From the NCBI GenBank assembly GCA_964439595.1, contig CAYTOK010000005.1, forward strand, positions 47,236-111,235: a DNA stretch of 64,000 bases, read 5' to 3'. Each line of letters begins with the position of its first letter. The first letter of the stretch is position 1. Shown one piece after another: positions 41,400 through 48,926 of this stretch. A program made the position numbers and the translations under genes. This stretch comes from CAIJXB01 sp964439595 (GTDB lineage Bacteria > Chlamydiota > Chlamydiia > Chlamydiales > Rhabdochlamydiaceae). A model generated the notes under the pieces. It made no database searches. It saw nothing but the letters and a program-made list of their open reading frames with translations, and had not been told where the DNA came from.

Positions 41400-42581
41400 T
41401 TAGTTTACAAATTCATCCCATAATAATTTAGCGCCATTTTTAGGGATTTCCAAAAGGCTGAATATGTCTTCTTGGGCTAAGGAGGGGTCTTTAATTACTT
41501 CTAAAAATTGCTTGGAATCTAAGACTGGGATGATGAGCTTTCTATCAGAAAATATCTCGCTTATTTTAGTTGAGACTTTATTGATATAAAGAACCTTTTT
41601 TTTCAAAGCATTAGCTTGAAAAACGATTGTAGATGTGGGATCTGGTGTTATAACTAGATCTCCAATAGCTATAGCTTCTACAGTTTTAATTCTAAGAGAA
41701 GGTTCCTTTACAAATTCACCGACTAATTTCACTTGAGCCCATTGATAAGTGAAATTTTGACAAAGCTTAGCCTCTACAGATCCTTTGTAACGAGGATGGG
41801 GAACTATAAGCACCTGTACTTTTACATCGGGCAAAAGATCTAAAAACCTTTCAAAAGACTCTTGGTAGGTGTCACCATACCCACCTACATAAACAATAAT
41901 GGGAATGAGCGGATCTAGCCCTAGCTTAGCAACGATGGCCTGCTTATTTATTTGCTCTGCTTCTATCTGCCACTCTTCTATTGGGCCATGTCCTATAACT
42001 GCGATTTCTTTATCTAAATAATCTACCTTTGAGGGGAGTGCTATTTTATAGGCAGCTCTCTGTACTTCACTTGCTACTTTAAAATAATCCGTGTCTCCAT
42101 CAGGACTTGGATTGTCTTTTAGCGCTACGACTTCAAGGCTTGGATTAGTTTGATATAACTCGATAAGTTGTGTAAAAATAGAGCAGGAAACCCCAGTCCA
42201 AATCTTCTTTTGAACACTCATACTTCTGCATAGGTTAGCAATGCTTTTAGGGGTGATTTTTTCCTCTCTTTTCCATTGATAGTCAATAGATTCCTCTATG
42301 CCTAATTCCTTATAAGGAATCATTTTATCAGGGTAATGAGAAAATGGCTCCTTATCGATAGAATCAAGAGAAGCTCCCATAAAAATAATGCAAAAATCTA
42401 AGTTGTCTAAAGTGAATTTATCGTTTGCTTCAGCATACCTTAGCATGGAAGCGATCATGTTTTTCTCCCCATTATCAAATACAAAAATAGCACGGTCTGT
42501 TTTTAGAGGGATGCCGTTAGAAAGCAATGACGCAACGGGCAAAAACACATAGGTTAACAATAAAGTAGATAGAGATTTCAT
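41400..42581 (-). CDS. Exported GT-B-like protein of unknown function
   Basis: A signal peptide (LSTLLLTYVFLPVASLLS) precedes a 370-residue domain. The C-terminal half (about residues 215-390) looks like a Rossmann-type GT-B lobe: IPIIVYVGGYGDTYQESFER, VQVLIVPHPRYKGSVE, and a nucleotide-binding-like end AIAIGDLVITPDPTSTIVFQ. This resembles the UDP-GlcNAc epimerase and glycosyltransferase half-domain. An exported GT-B-like protein is odd because sugar nucleotides are cytosolic. It could bind or sense a ligand instead of transferring sugar. Confidence 0.68.
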   Translation of the reverse strand: MKSLSTLLLTYVFLPVASLLSNGIPLKTDRAIFVFDNGEKNMIASMLRYAEANDKFTLDNLDFCIIFMGASLDSIDKEPFSHYPDKMIPYKELGIEESIDYQWKREEKITPKSIANLCRSMSVQKKIWTGVSCSIFTQLIELYQTNPSLEVVALKDNPSPDGDTDYFKVASEVQRAAYKIALPSKVDYLDKEIAVIGHGPIEEWQIEAEQINKQAIVAKLGLDPLIPIIVYVGGYGDTYQESFERFLDLLPDVKVQVLIVPHPRYKGSVEAKLCQNFTYQWAQVKLVGEFVKEPSLRIKTVEAIAIGDLVITPDPTSTIVFQANALKKKVLYINKVSTKISEIFSDRKLIIPVLDSKQFLEVIKDPSLAQEDIFSLLEIPKNGAKLLWDEFVN

Positions 42582-42744
42582 AAAATAGCCTTTTTGCTTT
42601 GTAATTTATTGATTTTTCTTAATCATTTCAAGGTAAAGTTTTTAACTACTCGCAACAGATAAAATGGTCACTCGTCATAAAAAACTATTTTTAAAAAGGA
42701 ATCCATGTAAAGATACTTATAAAACGTATAAAAGAGAGGTAGCT

Positions 42745-43215
42745 ATGTCGTTAAAGATTGATTCTGAGGCAATTCAATTTGCTCGATTGCAAATGCAAGC
42801 TTTTAACACGAGAAAAGCTGAGGATAGGGATTTTCAAAAAGAAGTAGAACCATATTCTCGTAAGATTTTAGATCTAGCTAATAGAATTTCTTTTATTTTT
42901 ATGAAGTGCACGCTTCACGGAACAGAAGCTAGTTTAGTTGAAAAAGCAAAAAAAATTTTTCAAGGAGGGCTCTACGTTAACGTTATTATTTCAGCTACGG
43001 AAGATGATATAATAAAGGATTCAACTAGAGAGCCTATATTAGATGATGATTTTGCTAACATCGCCATTTCTATACAGTACACGGTTAAAGGTCTTTTTTA
43101 TCAACATCTGGCTACATTGGATAGTTCTGCCTTAAATCCCCTTTTAACTTCTTCTTCTATACAAGTAGTTGTAGAACCTAAAGAGGAGAGGGGAGTTACA
43201 TTAGTTTTCTTGTAA
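42745..43215 (+). CDS. Unrecognised 156-aa protein, paralogue of 44539 gene
   Basis: I start at the ATG at 42745, behind AGAGAGG; an earlier in-frame ATG at 42664 has no ribosome binding site. The central part is shared with the gene at 44539: ILDLANRISFIFMKC here against VLNLINRISCVFSSC there, and VNVIISATEDDII against VRVTIVVSTAEPDLI. Both end with a GLFY/GLVY helix and VVVEPKE/VIITPRE. The fold looks alpha/beta. The function is unknown. The two paralogues flank a gene with a secreted-type tail. Confidence 0.68.
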   Translation: MSLKIDSEAIQFARLQMQAFNTRKAEDRDFQKEVEPYSRKILDLANRISFIFMKCTLHGTEASLVEKAKKIFQGGLYVNVIISATEDDIIKDSTREPILDDDFANIAISIQYTVKGLFYQHLATLDSSALNPLLTSSSIQVVVEPKEERGVTLVFL

Positions 43216-43282
43216 ATTATTTTTTGTTAAAAAAAATAAACAACAAACATATGTAGATTTTGACGTAAAAAGGGGCTATTTT

Positions 43283-44428
43283 ATGAGTTTTTCAAAATAT
43301 AAAAAGACAGGCTACAGTCTTGCAGGCATTTTCTCTATGGTAGGAACAAGTTTTTCACAGGCATCTGAAGCAGACATAACGCCTAAGGCAACTAGTATAA
43401 GTGTAGAAATAGCGTATGAAAATCTTATAATAGCAGACGGGAATTCGGCATCTACCAATGCCGCTAGCTTAGAAGGGATAGGACTAAGTTCTCAGGAGAT
43501 AACGACTTTAGACACGGCAAATCCAGATCCTAAAGCTGTTGCTAAAATTAGAGCGTATGCTGAAAATTCCTCCGAGAGCCAGTACTCGAAACTTTCTTCT
43601 GAAGATAGATTGGCCCTTGCTCGATATATAATGATTTCTAATCTAGATCTTTCGTTAAATTTTGAAACTATTGGAAACTTGCTAAAGGCTTCTTTATTGC
43701 GCAGCAAAATAGAACTCCCTGAATTTGATAATGTTAAAGAATTTTTAAGAAACATAATAGAGGGAAAGCCTCTTTATCTTAAAAACAAAAAGGCTTTGAA
43801 TTCTGTACGAGAAGTTTTTGCTAAATTGGATAATGCGCAACAGCTAGAATCACAGTTTTTAATGAGTCCGATAAATATTGCAATTGATCAACAGTTTCCC
43901 GGTTTTTTTTCAGATGCTCAGAGGACTAGTATTAACTCTATAGCATTAACTGTTTCTGGATTAAGCTTAAACGATAAGAGAGTAGCCCAAGAAATACTCG
44001 CACAAAGTGAGCAAGGAAGCATTGCCGTAACCAACGAAAAAACCCTTGCTCTTGCCTATTTTTTAAATTTAGGACAAACCAATATTGGAATGCTTTTACT
44101 GGCTAATACTATGGGATTTGATCTTGTGAATTCTATGCAAAATATTCTTCAAGCTTATAAGGAAAACAACTTACCTAGAAATTTTTCAGCAACTCAGACA
44201 GAGCGTTTTACAATGATCGAAAAAGCAATGTCTAAAAATAATCTTTTATCCGGTTCTCAGCCTAATAACCCTAAAGGCAACTCTTCTTTAGATTCTGGTA
44301 GAGGACAAGCAAAACCAAATAGTGATGGTCGTGGTAGTGAGAGGCCTGGAGGTAATAGTCCTGACAGACCTTCTTCTGGAAGCGGTGGGACATCAAGGCC
44401 AAGCGCACCGTCCACTCCCAGAAGATAA
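43283..44428 (+). CDS. Candidate secreted protein with disordered Pro/Ser/Gly tail
   Basis: A 381-aa protein. The N-terminus is weakly signal-like (YSLAGIFSMVGTSFSQASEA), with cleavage possible after SQA. A helical middle domain (about residues 40-325) is followed by a 55-residue tail of low complexity, with SGRGQAKPNSDGRGSERPGG, then SPDRPSSGSGGTSRPSAPS. Such tails are common in surface-exposed or secreted bacterial proteins. It sits between two paralogous small genes on the same strand, which suggests a functional trio; this is inferred from position only. Confidence 0.68.
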   Translation: MSFSKYKKTGYSLAGIFSMVGTSFSQASEADITPKATSISVEIAYENLIIADGNSASTNAASLEGIGLSSQEITTLDTANPDPKAVAKIRAYAENSSESQYSKLSSEDRLALARYIMISNLDLSLNFETIGNLLKASLLRSKIELPEFDNVKEFLRNIIEGKPLYLKNKKALNSVREVFAKLDNAQQLESQFLMSPINIAIDQQFPGFFSDAQRTSINSIALTVSGLSLNDKRVAQEILAQSEQGSIAVTNEKTLALAYFLNLGQTNIGMLLLANTMGFDLVNSMQNILQAYKENNLPRNFSATQTERFTMIEKAMSKNNLLSGSQPNNPKGNSSLDSGRGQAKPNSDGRGSERPGGNSPDRPSSGSGGTSRPSAPSTPRR

Positions 44429-44538
44429 TCCAAGATTTAGTGTTTTGGTTTTTTTTAGTTGTGTTAATAAGTGTTTTTCTTGACTTTTGAATCCAAATAA
44501 GGAAGATTCTTATGTGACAAATAGAAAAGGAAATATTA

Positions 44539-45024
44539 GTGGAGTCAGGGGTCGCAATAGGTTTTAATCAAAAATGTATGCGAGATTTTTGTATTAGAAG
44601 ATCCTTTGATGACACCTTTAGAGGTCTAGTAAAAACTGCAGAAGTTTTAAATCTTATTAATAGAATTTCTTGTGTTTTTAGTAGTTGTGCACGTAAAAAT
44701 GCACCAAAAAAACTTGTAAACGACATGAGAAAAATTCTAGGAGGAACTGGTTCTGTACGTGTTACTATCGTAGTTTCAACGGCAGAACCAGACCTTATCG
44801 AAGTTGAAAAAGCATTTGGAAAGCCTGTTCCTAACGGAGAGCTCTTCGAATATGTTCATAGTATGAAGATGCAAATTTCAGGTTTGGTTTATAGGTATCT
44901 AGCCGTAGCACCCATTGAAGACATAAGAGAGCTTCTTTCAAGCCGTGTTTTACGGGTTATTATTACTCCCAGAGAAGGCCTTAATTCTTTTTTAGAGGTA
45001 AGATTTCCCCTCCTTTGCACTTAA
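44539..45024 (+). CDS. Unrecognised 161-aa protein, paralogue of 42745 gene
   Basis: The start is a GTG at 44539 with AAGGAAA upstream. It shares the NRIS helix, the V.V.I..ST strand and the GLVYRYLA..PI helix with the gene at 42745, and ends with beta-rich IITPREGLNS. The C-terminus meets IS605-type tnpB debris. Paralogues at this distance suggest local duplication with divergence. Confidence 0.65.
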   Translation: MESGVAIGFNQKCMRDFCIRRSFDDTFRGLVKTAEVLNLINRISCVFSSCARKNAPKKLVNDMRKILGGTGSVRVTIVVSTAEPDLIEVEKAFGKPVPNGELFEYVHSMKMQISGLVYRYLAVAPIEDIRELLSSRVLRVIITPREGLNSFLEVRFPLLCT

Positions 45025-45413
45025 TACAACATAACAGCGATTATCAGACGTTGAAATTGAAGTTGTACCAGAGAAATGCAACTACTACTACAGCCATTCC
45101 CTTTTTAAGAGACTCTATCTTTTTTTACAGTATGTTCCGTGAGCAATTAGAATATAAGATGAAGTGGGCAGGTGGAGTGTTGCTTGTAGTGCCAGCTTAC
45201 AATACAAGCAGGGAATGCCCTTCTTGCGGTCATACTTCAGCAGAGAATCGAAAGACTCAAGCTATGTTTCAGTGTATAGAGTGTGACTACATAAATAATG
45301 CTGACATGGTTGGAGCTATAAATATATTAGAGCGCGGACAGCGCTTATTAGCCTGTGGAGAGAGGGTTAAGTTAAGCCGCTCGAAGAAGCAGGAACCCGC
45401 CGAAGTGAGTTAG
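45015..45413 (+). pseudogene. C-terminal remnant of IS605-type TnpB
   Basis: From about base 45108 the frame reads RDSIFFYSMFREQLEYKMKW, AGGVLLVVPAYNTSRECPSC, HTSAENRKTQAMFQCIECDY and NADMVGAINILERGQ. This is the end of TnpB: a zinc ribbon with two intact CxxC pairs and the last RuvC aspartate (NAD). The first two-thirds, with the other RuvC motifs, is missing, so nuclease activity is not possible. It is followed by a typical IS605 right end. Confidence 0.88.
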
Positions 45414-45480
45414 CTAGCTTTTAGCTAAACGCCGTAGGAATCCCCTTTCTTTACGAAGGGGAGGATGTCAATGTTTTGAC
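45414..45480 (+). mobile_element. IS605-type right end (omega-RNA-like)
   Basis: After the tnpB stop come short inverted repeats (TAGCTAGCTTTTAGCTA) and the block GAATCCCCTTTCTTTACGAA followed by GGGGAGGATGTCAA. A 6-bp stem CCCCTT/AAGGGG lies at 45442-45461. This is the usual IS200/IS605 right end, the region that also encodes the scaffold of the TnpB guide RNA. No left end or tnpA is found here. Confidence 0.7.
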
Positions 45481-45560
45481 GTTATTTTTTATTTATGGTA
45501 ATTTTTATTTGTTAGGTCTATAGAGAAAGCGTGAACCCAATTGAAAAAAGAGAGTTTTTG

Positions 45561-46037
45561 ATGATCTTAAAAAATAAAAAAACGTGTTTTTTGTTTTTTT
45601 TAGCCATTGTAATAGCCATTCAACTCTGCGGCAGTTTTTTTACATTCTCTTCTATTCGACAATGGTATCCTAGTTTAGAAAAACCTTTTTGGACACCTCC
45701 TAAATGGGTATTTGGGCCAGCTTGGACTGTCTTATACATCTGTATAGCTACCGCAGGATGGTTGGTTTTTCAGACAGTTGATTCTTACAAAAAAAGAAAG
45801 GCTCTTTTTTTCTACAGCTTACAACTTATTTTCAATTTTCTGTGGTCTTACCTTTTTTTCTATCTTCAAAGTCCTCTTTTAGGCCTCATCGATATTTTCT
45901 TTCTTTTCTTTTCGATTATTGCCTCGATGTATTATTTTTATGTCGTGTCAAAAAAAGCGCTTATATTGTTTACTCCCTATGCATTTTGGGTCGCATATGC
46001 ACTTTCTTTAAACTTAGGGATTTATTTATTAAATTAA
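45561..46037 (+). CDS. tspO: TspO/MBR family tryptophan-rich sensory protein
   Basis: A five-helix membrane protein that binds porphyrins and is linked to oxidative or light stress. It contains QWYPSLEKPFWTPPKWVFGP and AWTVLYICIATAGWLV, the TspO signature, then NFLWSYLFFYLQSPLLGL and the last helix. I start at ATG 45561 with GAGAG 7 bases before; a GTG at 45531 would add 10 residues. It ends 26 bases before the photolyase-like gene, so the two likely form one operon. Confidence 0.92.
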   Translation: MILKNKKTCFLFFLAIVIAIQLCGSFFTFSSIRQWYPSLEKPFWTPPKWVFGPAWTVLYICIATAGWLVFQTVDSYKKRKALFFYSLQLIFNFLWSYLFFYLQSPLLGLIDIFFLFFSIIASMYYFYVVSKKALILFTPYAFWVAYALSLNLGIYLLN

Positions 46038-46063
46038 TTTAATCATTTAACTTGGGTTTTTTA

Positions 46064-47533
46064 GTGGAAGCCGTTTTATTATTTCCTCATCATTTATTTG
46101 CGGATCATCCCGGATTTTGTAAAAAGCGCTTGATTTGCTTCATAGAACATTCTCTATTTTTTTTTGACGAAGAGTATCCTGCTCGCTTCCACAAGCAGAA
46201 ACTAGTCTTTCATAGATCTTCTATGCGCCATTTTGAAGAAACTCTGAAAAATCTCGGATACAAAACAGCCTATATAGAAGCTTCAAAAGCGAGTTGTCTA
46301 AAAAAAGAGCTTTTAAAATTGCGTAGTTCTGCTTTTTGGGTCGCAGAGTTCGACGACTATACTTTAGAAAAAAGGATTACAAATATAGCAAAAGATCTCA
46401 AGACTCCTTTAAACATCCTACCCTCCCCTAGTTTTTTAACGCCTCTCTCAGAGTTTTTCTCCTTGTTTAAAAACAAAAAGCATTACCTATTTCAAACCTT
46501 TTATATCCATCAAAGAAAAAAGCTTGGCATATTAGTTGATGGAAATTTAAAACCGGAAGGTGGTAAGTGGAGTTTTGACACAGAAAATCGGCGCAAACCT
46601 CCTAAAGGAATAAAATACCCCCTGTTGCTACAAACCAATAAAAATGCATTTGTTGAAGAGGCCATTGAATATGTCCAAAAGCATTATCCAGATCATCCGG
46701 GGAATTTGACGGATTTCATCTATCCCATTTGCCATAAAGAATCTCGCAAACAATTGCGTCGGTTTATAGACAATAGCCTTGCATTATTTGGAGATTATGA
46801 AGATGCAATTCTTCAAAAGGAAAGAGTTCTCTTTCACTCTGTATTGTCTCCCCTACTTAATGCAGGTCTTTTAACTCCTAAAGAGGTTATAGAAGAAACT
46901 CTAAAGAGTTCAAAACATGGTAAAATCCCTCTTAATTCTTTGGAAGGATTTATTAGACAAGTCATAGGCTGGAGGGAATTTATTCGAGGGATTTATCATT
47001 TAAACGGAGTCAAACAAAGAAATAGCAATTTTTTTCATCATAAACGCAAGATCCCAATTTCGTTTTATGAAGGCACAACCGGGATTCCTCCTATAGACGA
47101 TGCGATTAAAAAGCTCAATAATTATGCTTATGTTCACCACATTGAGCGTCTTATGGTATTAGGGGGATTTTTTCTTGTTTGCGAAATAGACCCCCATGAA
47201 ATATATCGATGGTTTATGGAAATGTTTATCGACTCTTACGACTGGGTAATGGTCCCTAACGTGTATGGGATGAGTCAATATGCAGATGGTGGTCTTATGA
47301 CTACCAAACCTTATTTTAGTGGCTCTAATTATATACTAAAAATGAGTGATTACAAAAAAGCGGACTGGACAGGTACTTGGGATGCATTATTTTGGAGATT
47401 TATGATCAAGCATCTTCCCTTCTTCCAAACACAGCCAAGACTTAACGTATTATGTACTATGGCTGAAAGTAAACGAGGAGACCATTCTATACTCAAAAAA
47501 GCAGAAAATTTTTTAAGGGAACTTCATAAGTAA
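46064..47533 (+). CDS. Photolyase/cryptochrome-like flavoprotein (PhrB-related)
   Basis: A member of the PhrB/CryPro branch of the photolyase-cryptochrome family, FAD-binding, likely DNA repair or light sensing. I use the GTG at 46064, with GGG upstream and the conserved VLLFPHHLFADHP start; an earlier TTG is possible. Family blocks include FIRQVIGWREFIRGIY, YAYVHHIERLMVLGGFFLVC, YDWVMVPNVYGMSQYADGG and KPYFSGSNYILKMSDY. The segment that normally carries the cysteines of the [4Fe-4S] cluster (CxxC...C) reads KMSDYKKADWTGTWDALFWR and has none. It follows tspO. Confidence 0.87.
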   Translation: MEAVLLFPHHLFADHPGFCKKRLICFIEHSLFFFDEEYPARFHKQKLVFHRSSMRHFEETLKNLGYKTAYIEASKASCLKKELLKLRSSAFWVAEFDDYTLEKRITNIAKDLKTPLNILPSPSFLTPLSEFFSLFKNKKHYLFQTFYIHQRKKLGILVDGNLKPEGGKWSFDTENRRKPPKGIKYPLLLQTNKNAFVEEAIEYVQKHYPDHPGNLTDFIYPICHKESRKQLRRFIDNSLALFGDYEDAILQKERVLFHSVLSPLLNAGLLTPKEVIEETLKSSKHGKIPLNSLEGFIRQVIGWREFIRGIYHLNGVKQRNSNFFHHKRKIPISFYEGTTGIPPIDDAIKKLNNYAYVHHIERLMVLGGFFLVCEIDPHEIYRWFMEMFIDSYDWVMVPNVYGMSQYADGGLMTTKPYFSGSNYILKMSDYKKADWTGTWDALFWRFMIKHLPFFQTQPRLNVLCTMAESKRGDHSILKKAENFLRELHK

Positions 47534-47567
47534 AATCATAACAATCCCTGTTTTAAATCCAATTCTA

Positions 47568-48140
47568 CTACGCAACTACTGTTATGGGGTCCTTTTCCAA
47601 AGCTTCAAGCTTTTTAAGTTGCACATGTGAGTCAGCTAACCTATTGCATATTTTATATATTTTATAGTGTTTATAAATATTCCATAGACGCTCTCTTCTA
47701 GTGGTGTGAAGGCCTTCTAGACTAGTTTTGCAATAATTTCCGTTTCTACCACTTCTAAGGATGTTTATACACTGCCTGTGAACATCGTCACCGAGGTTAT
47801 AATCCCCCAGCTTTTGTACTAGAGCTTCTTGTTGATCTTTGATTGCTTTGATATCATTTTCTAGCTCTTTAGGAGTTCTTTTTATAAAAAAGCTGATCGC
47901 AATTAAACTGACGCCAAGCGCTACGATAACATAGACCATAGGTGTTGCATGCAAAAGAGTAAAAGTAGCTAAAGTTGCGGCTTTAAGAGTCATAGAAGAA
48001 GCAATTGCTTTATGCGCTATAAGGGAAACTGCTGTTAGAAGGGTTCCCGCTAGAGCAAGCATTCCTGTATTATAGACCTTAAGCCTAGCTCCGTGCTCTG
48101 GATTAAAAACGTTAAAAGCTCTATCTATAGATGAAATCAT
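47568..48140 (-). CDS. Inc-like membrane protein, 190 aa
   Basis: The N-terminal 22 residues are polar. A bilobed hydrophobic region follows (about residues 24-45 and 55-88: TGMLALAGTLLTAVSLIA and TPMVYVIVALGVSLIAISFF), with a polar helical C-terminus of about 100 residues containing KELENDIKAIKDQQEALVQK, a likely coiled coil. This is the standard chlamydial Inc layout, in which the C-terminus faces the host cytosol. AGGAG precedes the start. No family was recognised; the Inc call is inferred from topology. Confidence 0.78.
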   Translation of the reverse strand: MISSIDRAFNVFNPEHGARLKVYNTGMLALAGTLLTAVSLIAHKAIASSMTLKAATLATFTLLHATPMVYVIVALGVSLIAISFFIKRTPKELENDIKAIKDQQEALVQKLGDYNLGDDVHRQCINILRSGRNGNYCKTSLEGLHTTRRERLWNIYKHYKIYKICNRLADSHVQLKKLEALEKDPITVVA

Positions 48141-48352
48141 AACAACTCCTATGTTTAGGAAAAATTATAACACATGCCTGCTTAAGTTGCTGCCTAAATT
48201 ATTAAAATTATATTAAGACGCAAAACTTCTAATACAAGAAGATTTGAGCAAGCGGATCCAAAAAATAATTCTAACCTTTTCATAGTAAACTAGATAAAAC
48301 AAAACCTTGCAAAACAAATATTTCATGTTTAAAACACAAGGTAAACAAAGGA

Positions 48353-48398
48353 TTATGTCAACTACCCCGCCCTAAAGAACGTGGCTTGTAGCTAAACC
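48353..48398 (-). mobile_element. Second IS605-type right end
   Basis: On the minus strand this reads CACGTTCTTTAGGGCGGGG then TAGTTGACATAA, the common IS605 right-end block (CTTTAGGGCGGGG). It differs in detail from the end at 45438-45472, so the two copies come from different elements of the group. Confidence 0.6.
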
Positions 48399-48611
48399 AT
48401 TTTTTCGAAACTGCAATGGTTTATCTATGGGTTTCTTCGTAGCTTTCTTTGCTTTGTAAGCCTTGCACACAGAAAAAATGGCGTTGCAAACCATTTGAGA
48501 GCCTAAAGAAGAATTTTCTCTTGTATGGGAGTAGACTTTATTATGCAGAGCGACCCTGTTCCAGCAAAGATGTTTATAAACGGAACTAAAGTCTTCACCT
48601 CTATACGCCAT
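48372..48611 (-). pseudogene. N-terminal remnant of IS605-type TnpB
   Basis: The frame reads SSVYKHLCWNRVALHNKVYS, HTRENSSLGSQMVCNAIFSV and CKAYKAKKATKKPIDKPLQF, the start of TnpB including the helical segment that ends in the first wedge-domain strand. It then runs straight into the element's right end at 48398, so the middle and C-terminal parts were deleted. It is a dead deletion derivative. Confidence 0.75.
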
Positions 48612-48926
48612 CAGATGTATATTTTATAGAGCCCCCGAGTACCTTGTTCGTTTCCATAAACACAGATTTACGTATAGAATCTGTCTATAAATTTAAAATT
48701 CCTTTTAGCTTTTCTTTTATTGTGTTGGTCTGTTTCTGAAAGAACGCCTAATCGACCTAAAATCAGCTTGCGATCTAAAGTAAAAACCTTAAATCGAATA
48801 AACGCTCTGGATAAAAAGAGCGTAAGACACTCAAAACCACGCAAAAGCACAAAATTTATAAAATCTTTTTATTTTCTTTGAAAAAGAAAGATTGAAAGCT
48901 ACACTGTTTTTTAAAAGGAGGTTTTT

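Larger units (their letters stand above)
48141..48926. other. Gene-poor region with IS605 debris
   Basis: This 786-base stretch contains an IS605 right end (48353-48398, minus orientation) and an N-terminal tnpB fragment (48372-48611, minus). Elsewhere I see no gene with support. A 60-codon open frame at 48668-48850 (minus) has no ribosome binding site or recognisable content. The last 60 bases hold AAGGAGG in front of the gene at 48927. Confidence 0.7.

Noticed and set aside
42745..45024. Toxin-antitoxin or phage module
   Set aside because: None of the three proteins shows toxin, antitoxin or phage motifs; the paralogue-flanked layout is reported without a function.
48668..48850. 60-codon minus-strand open frame
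   Set aside because: No ribosome binding site, no recognisable content, and it lies in a region of transposon debris.
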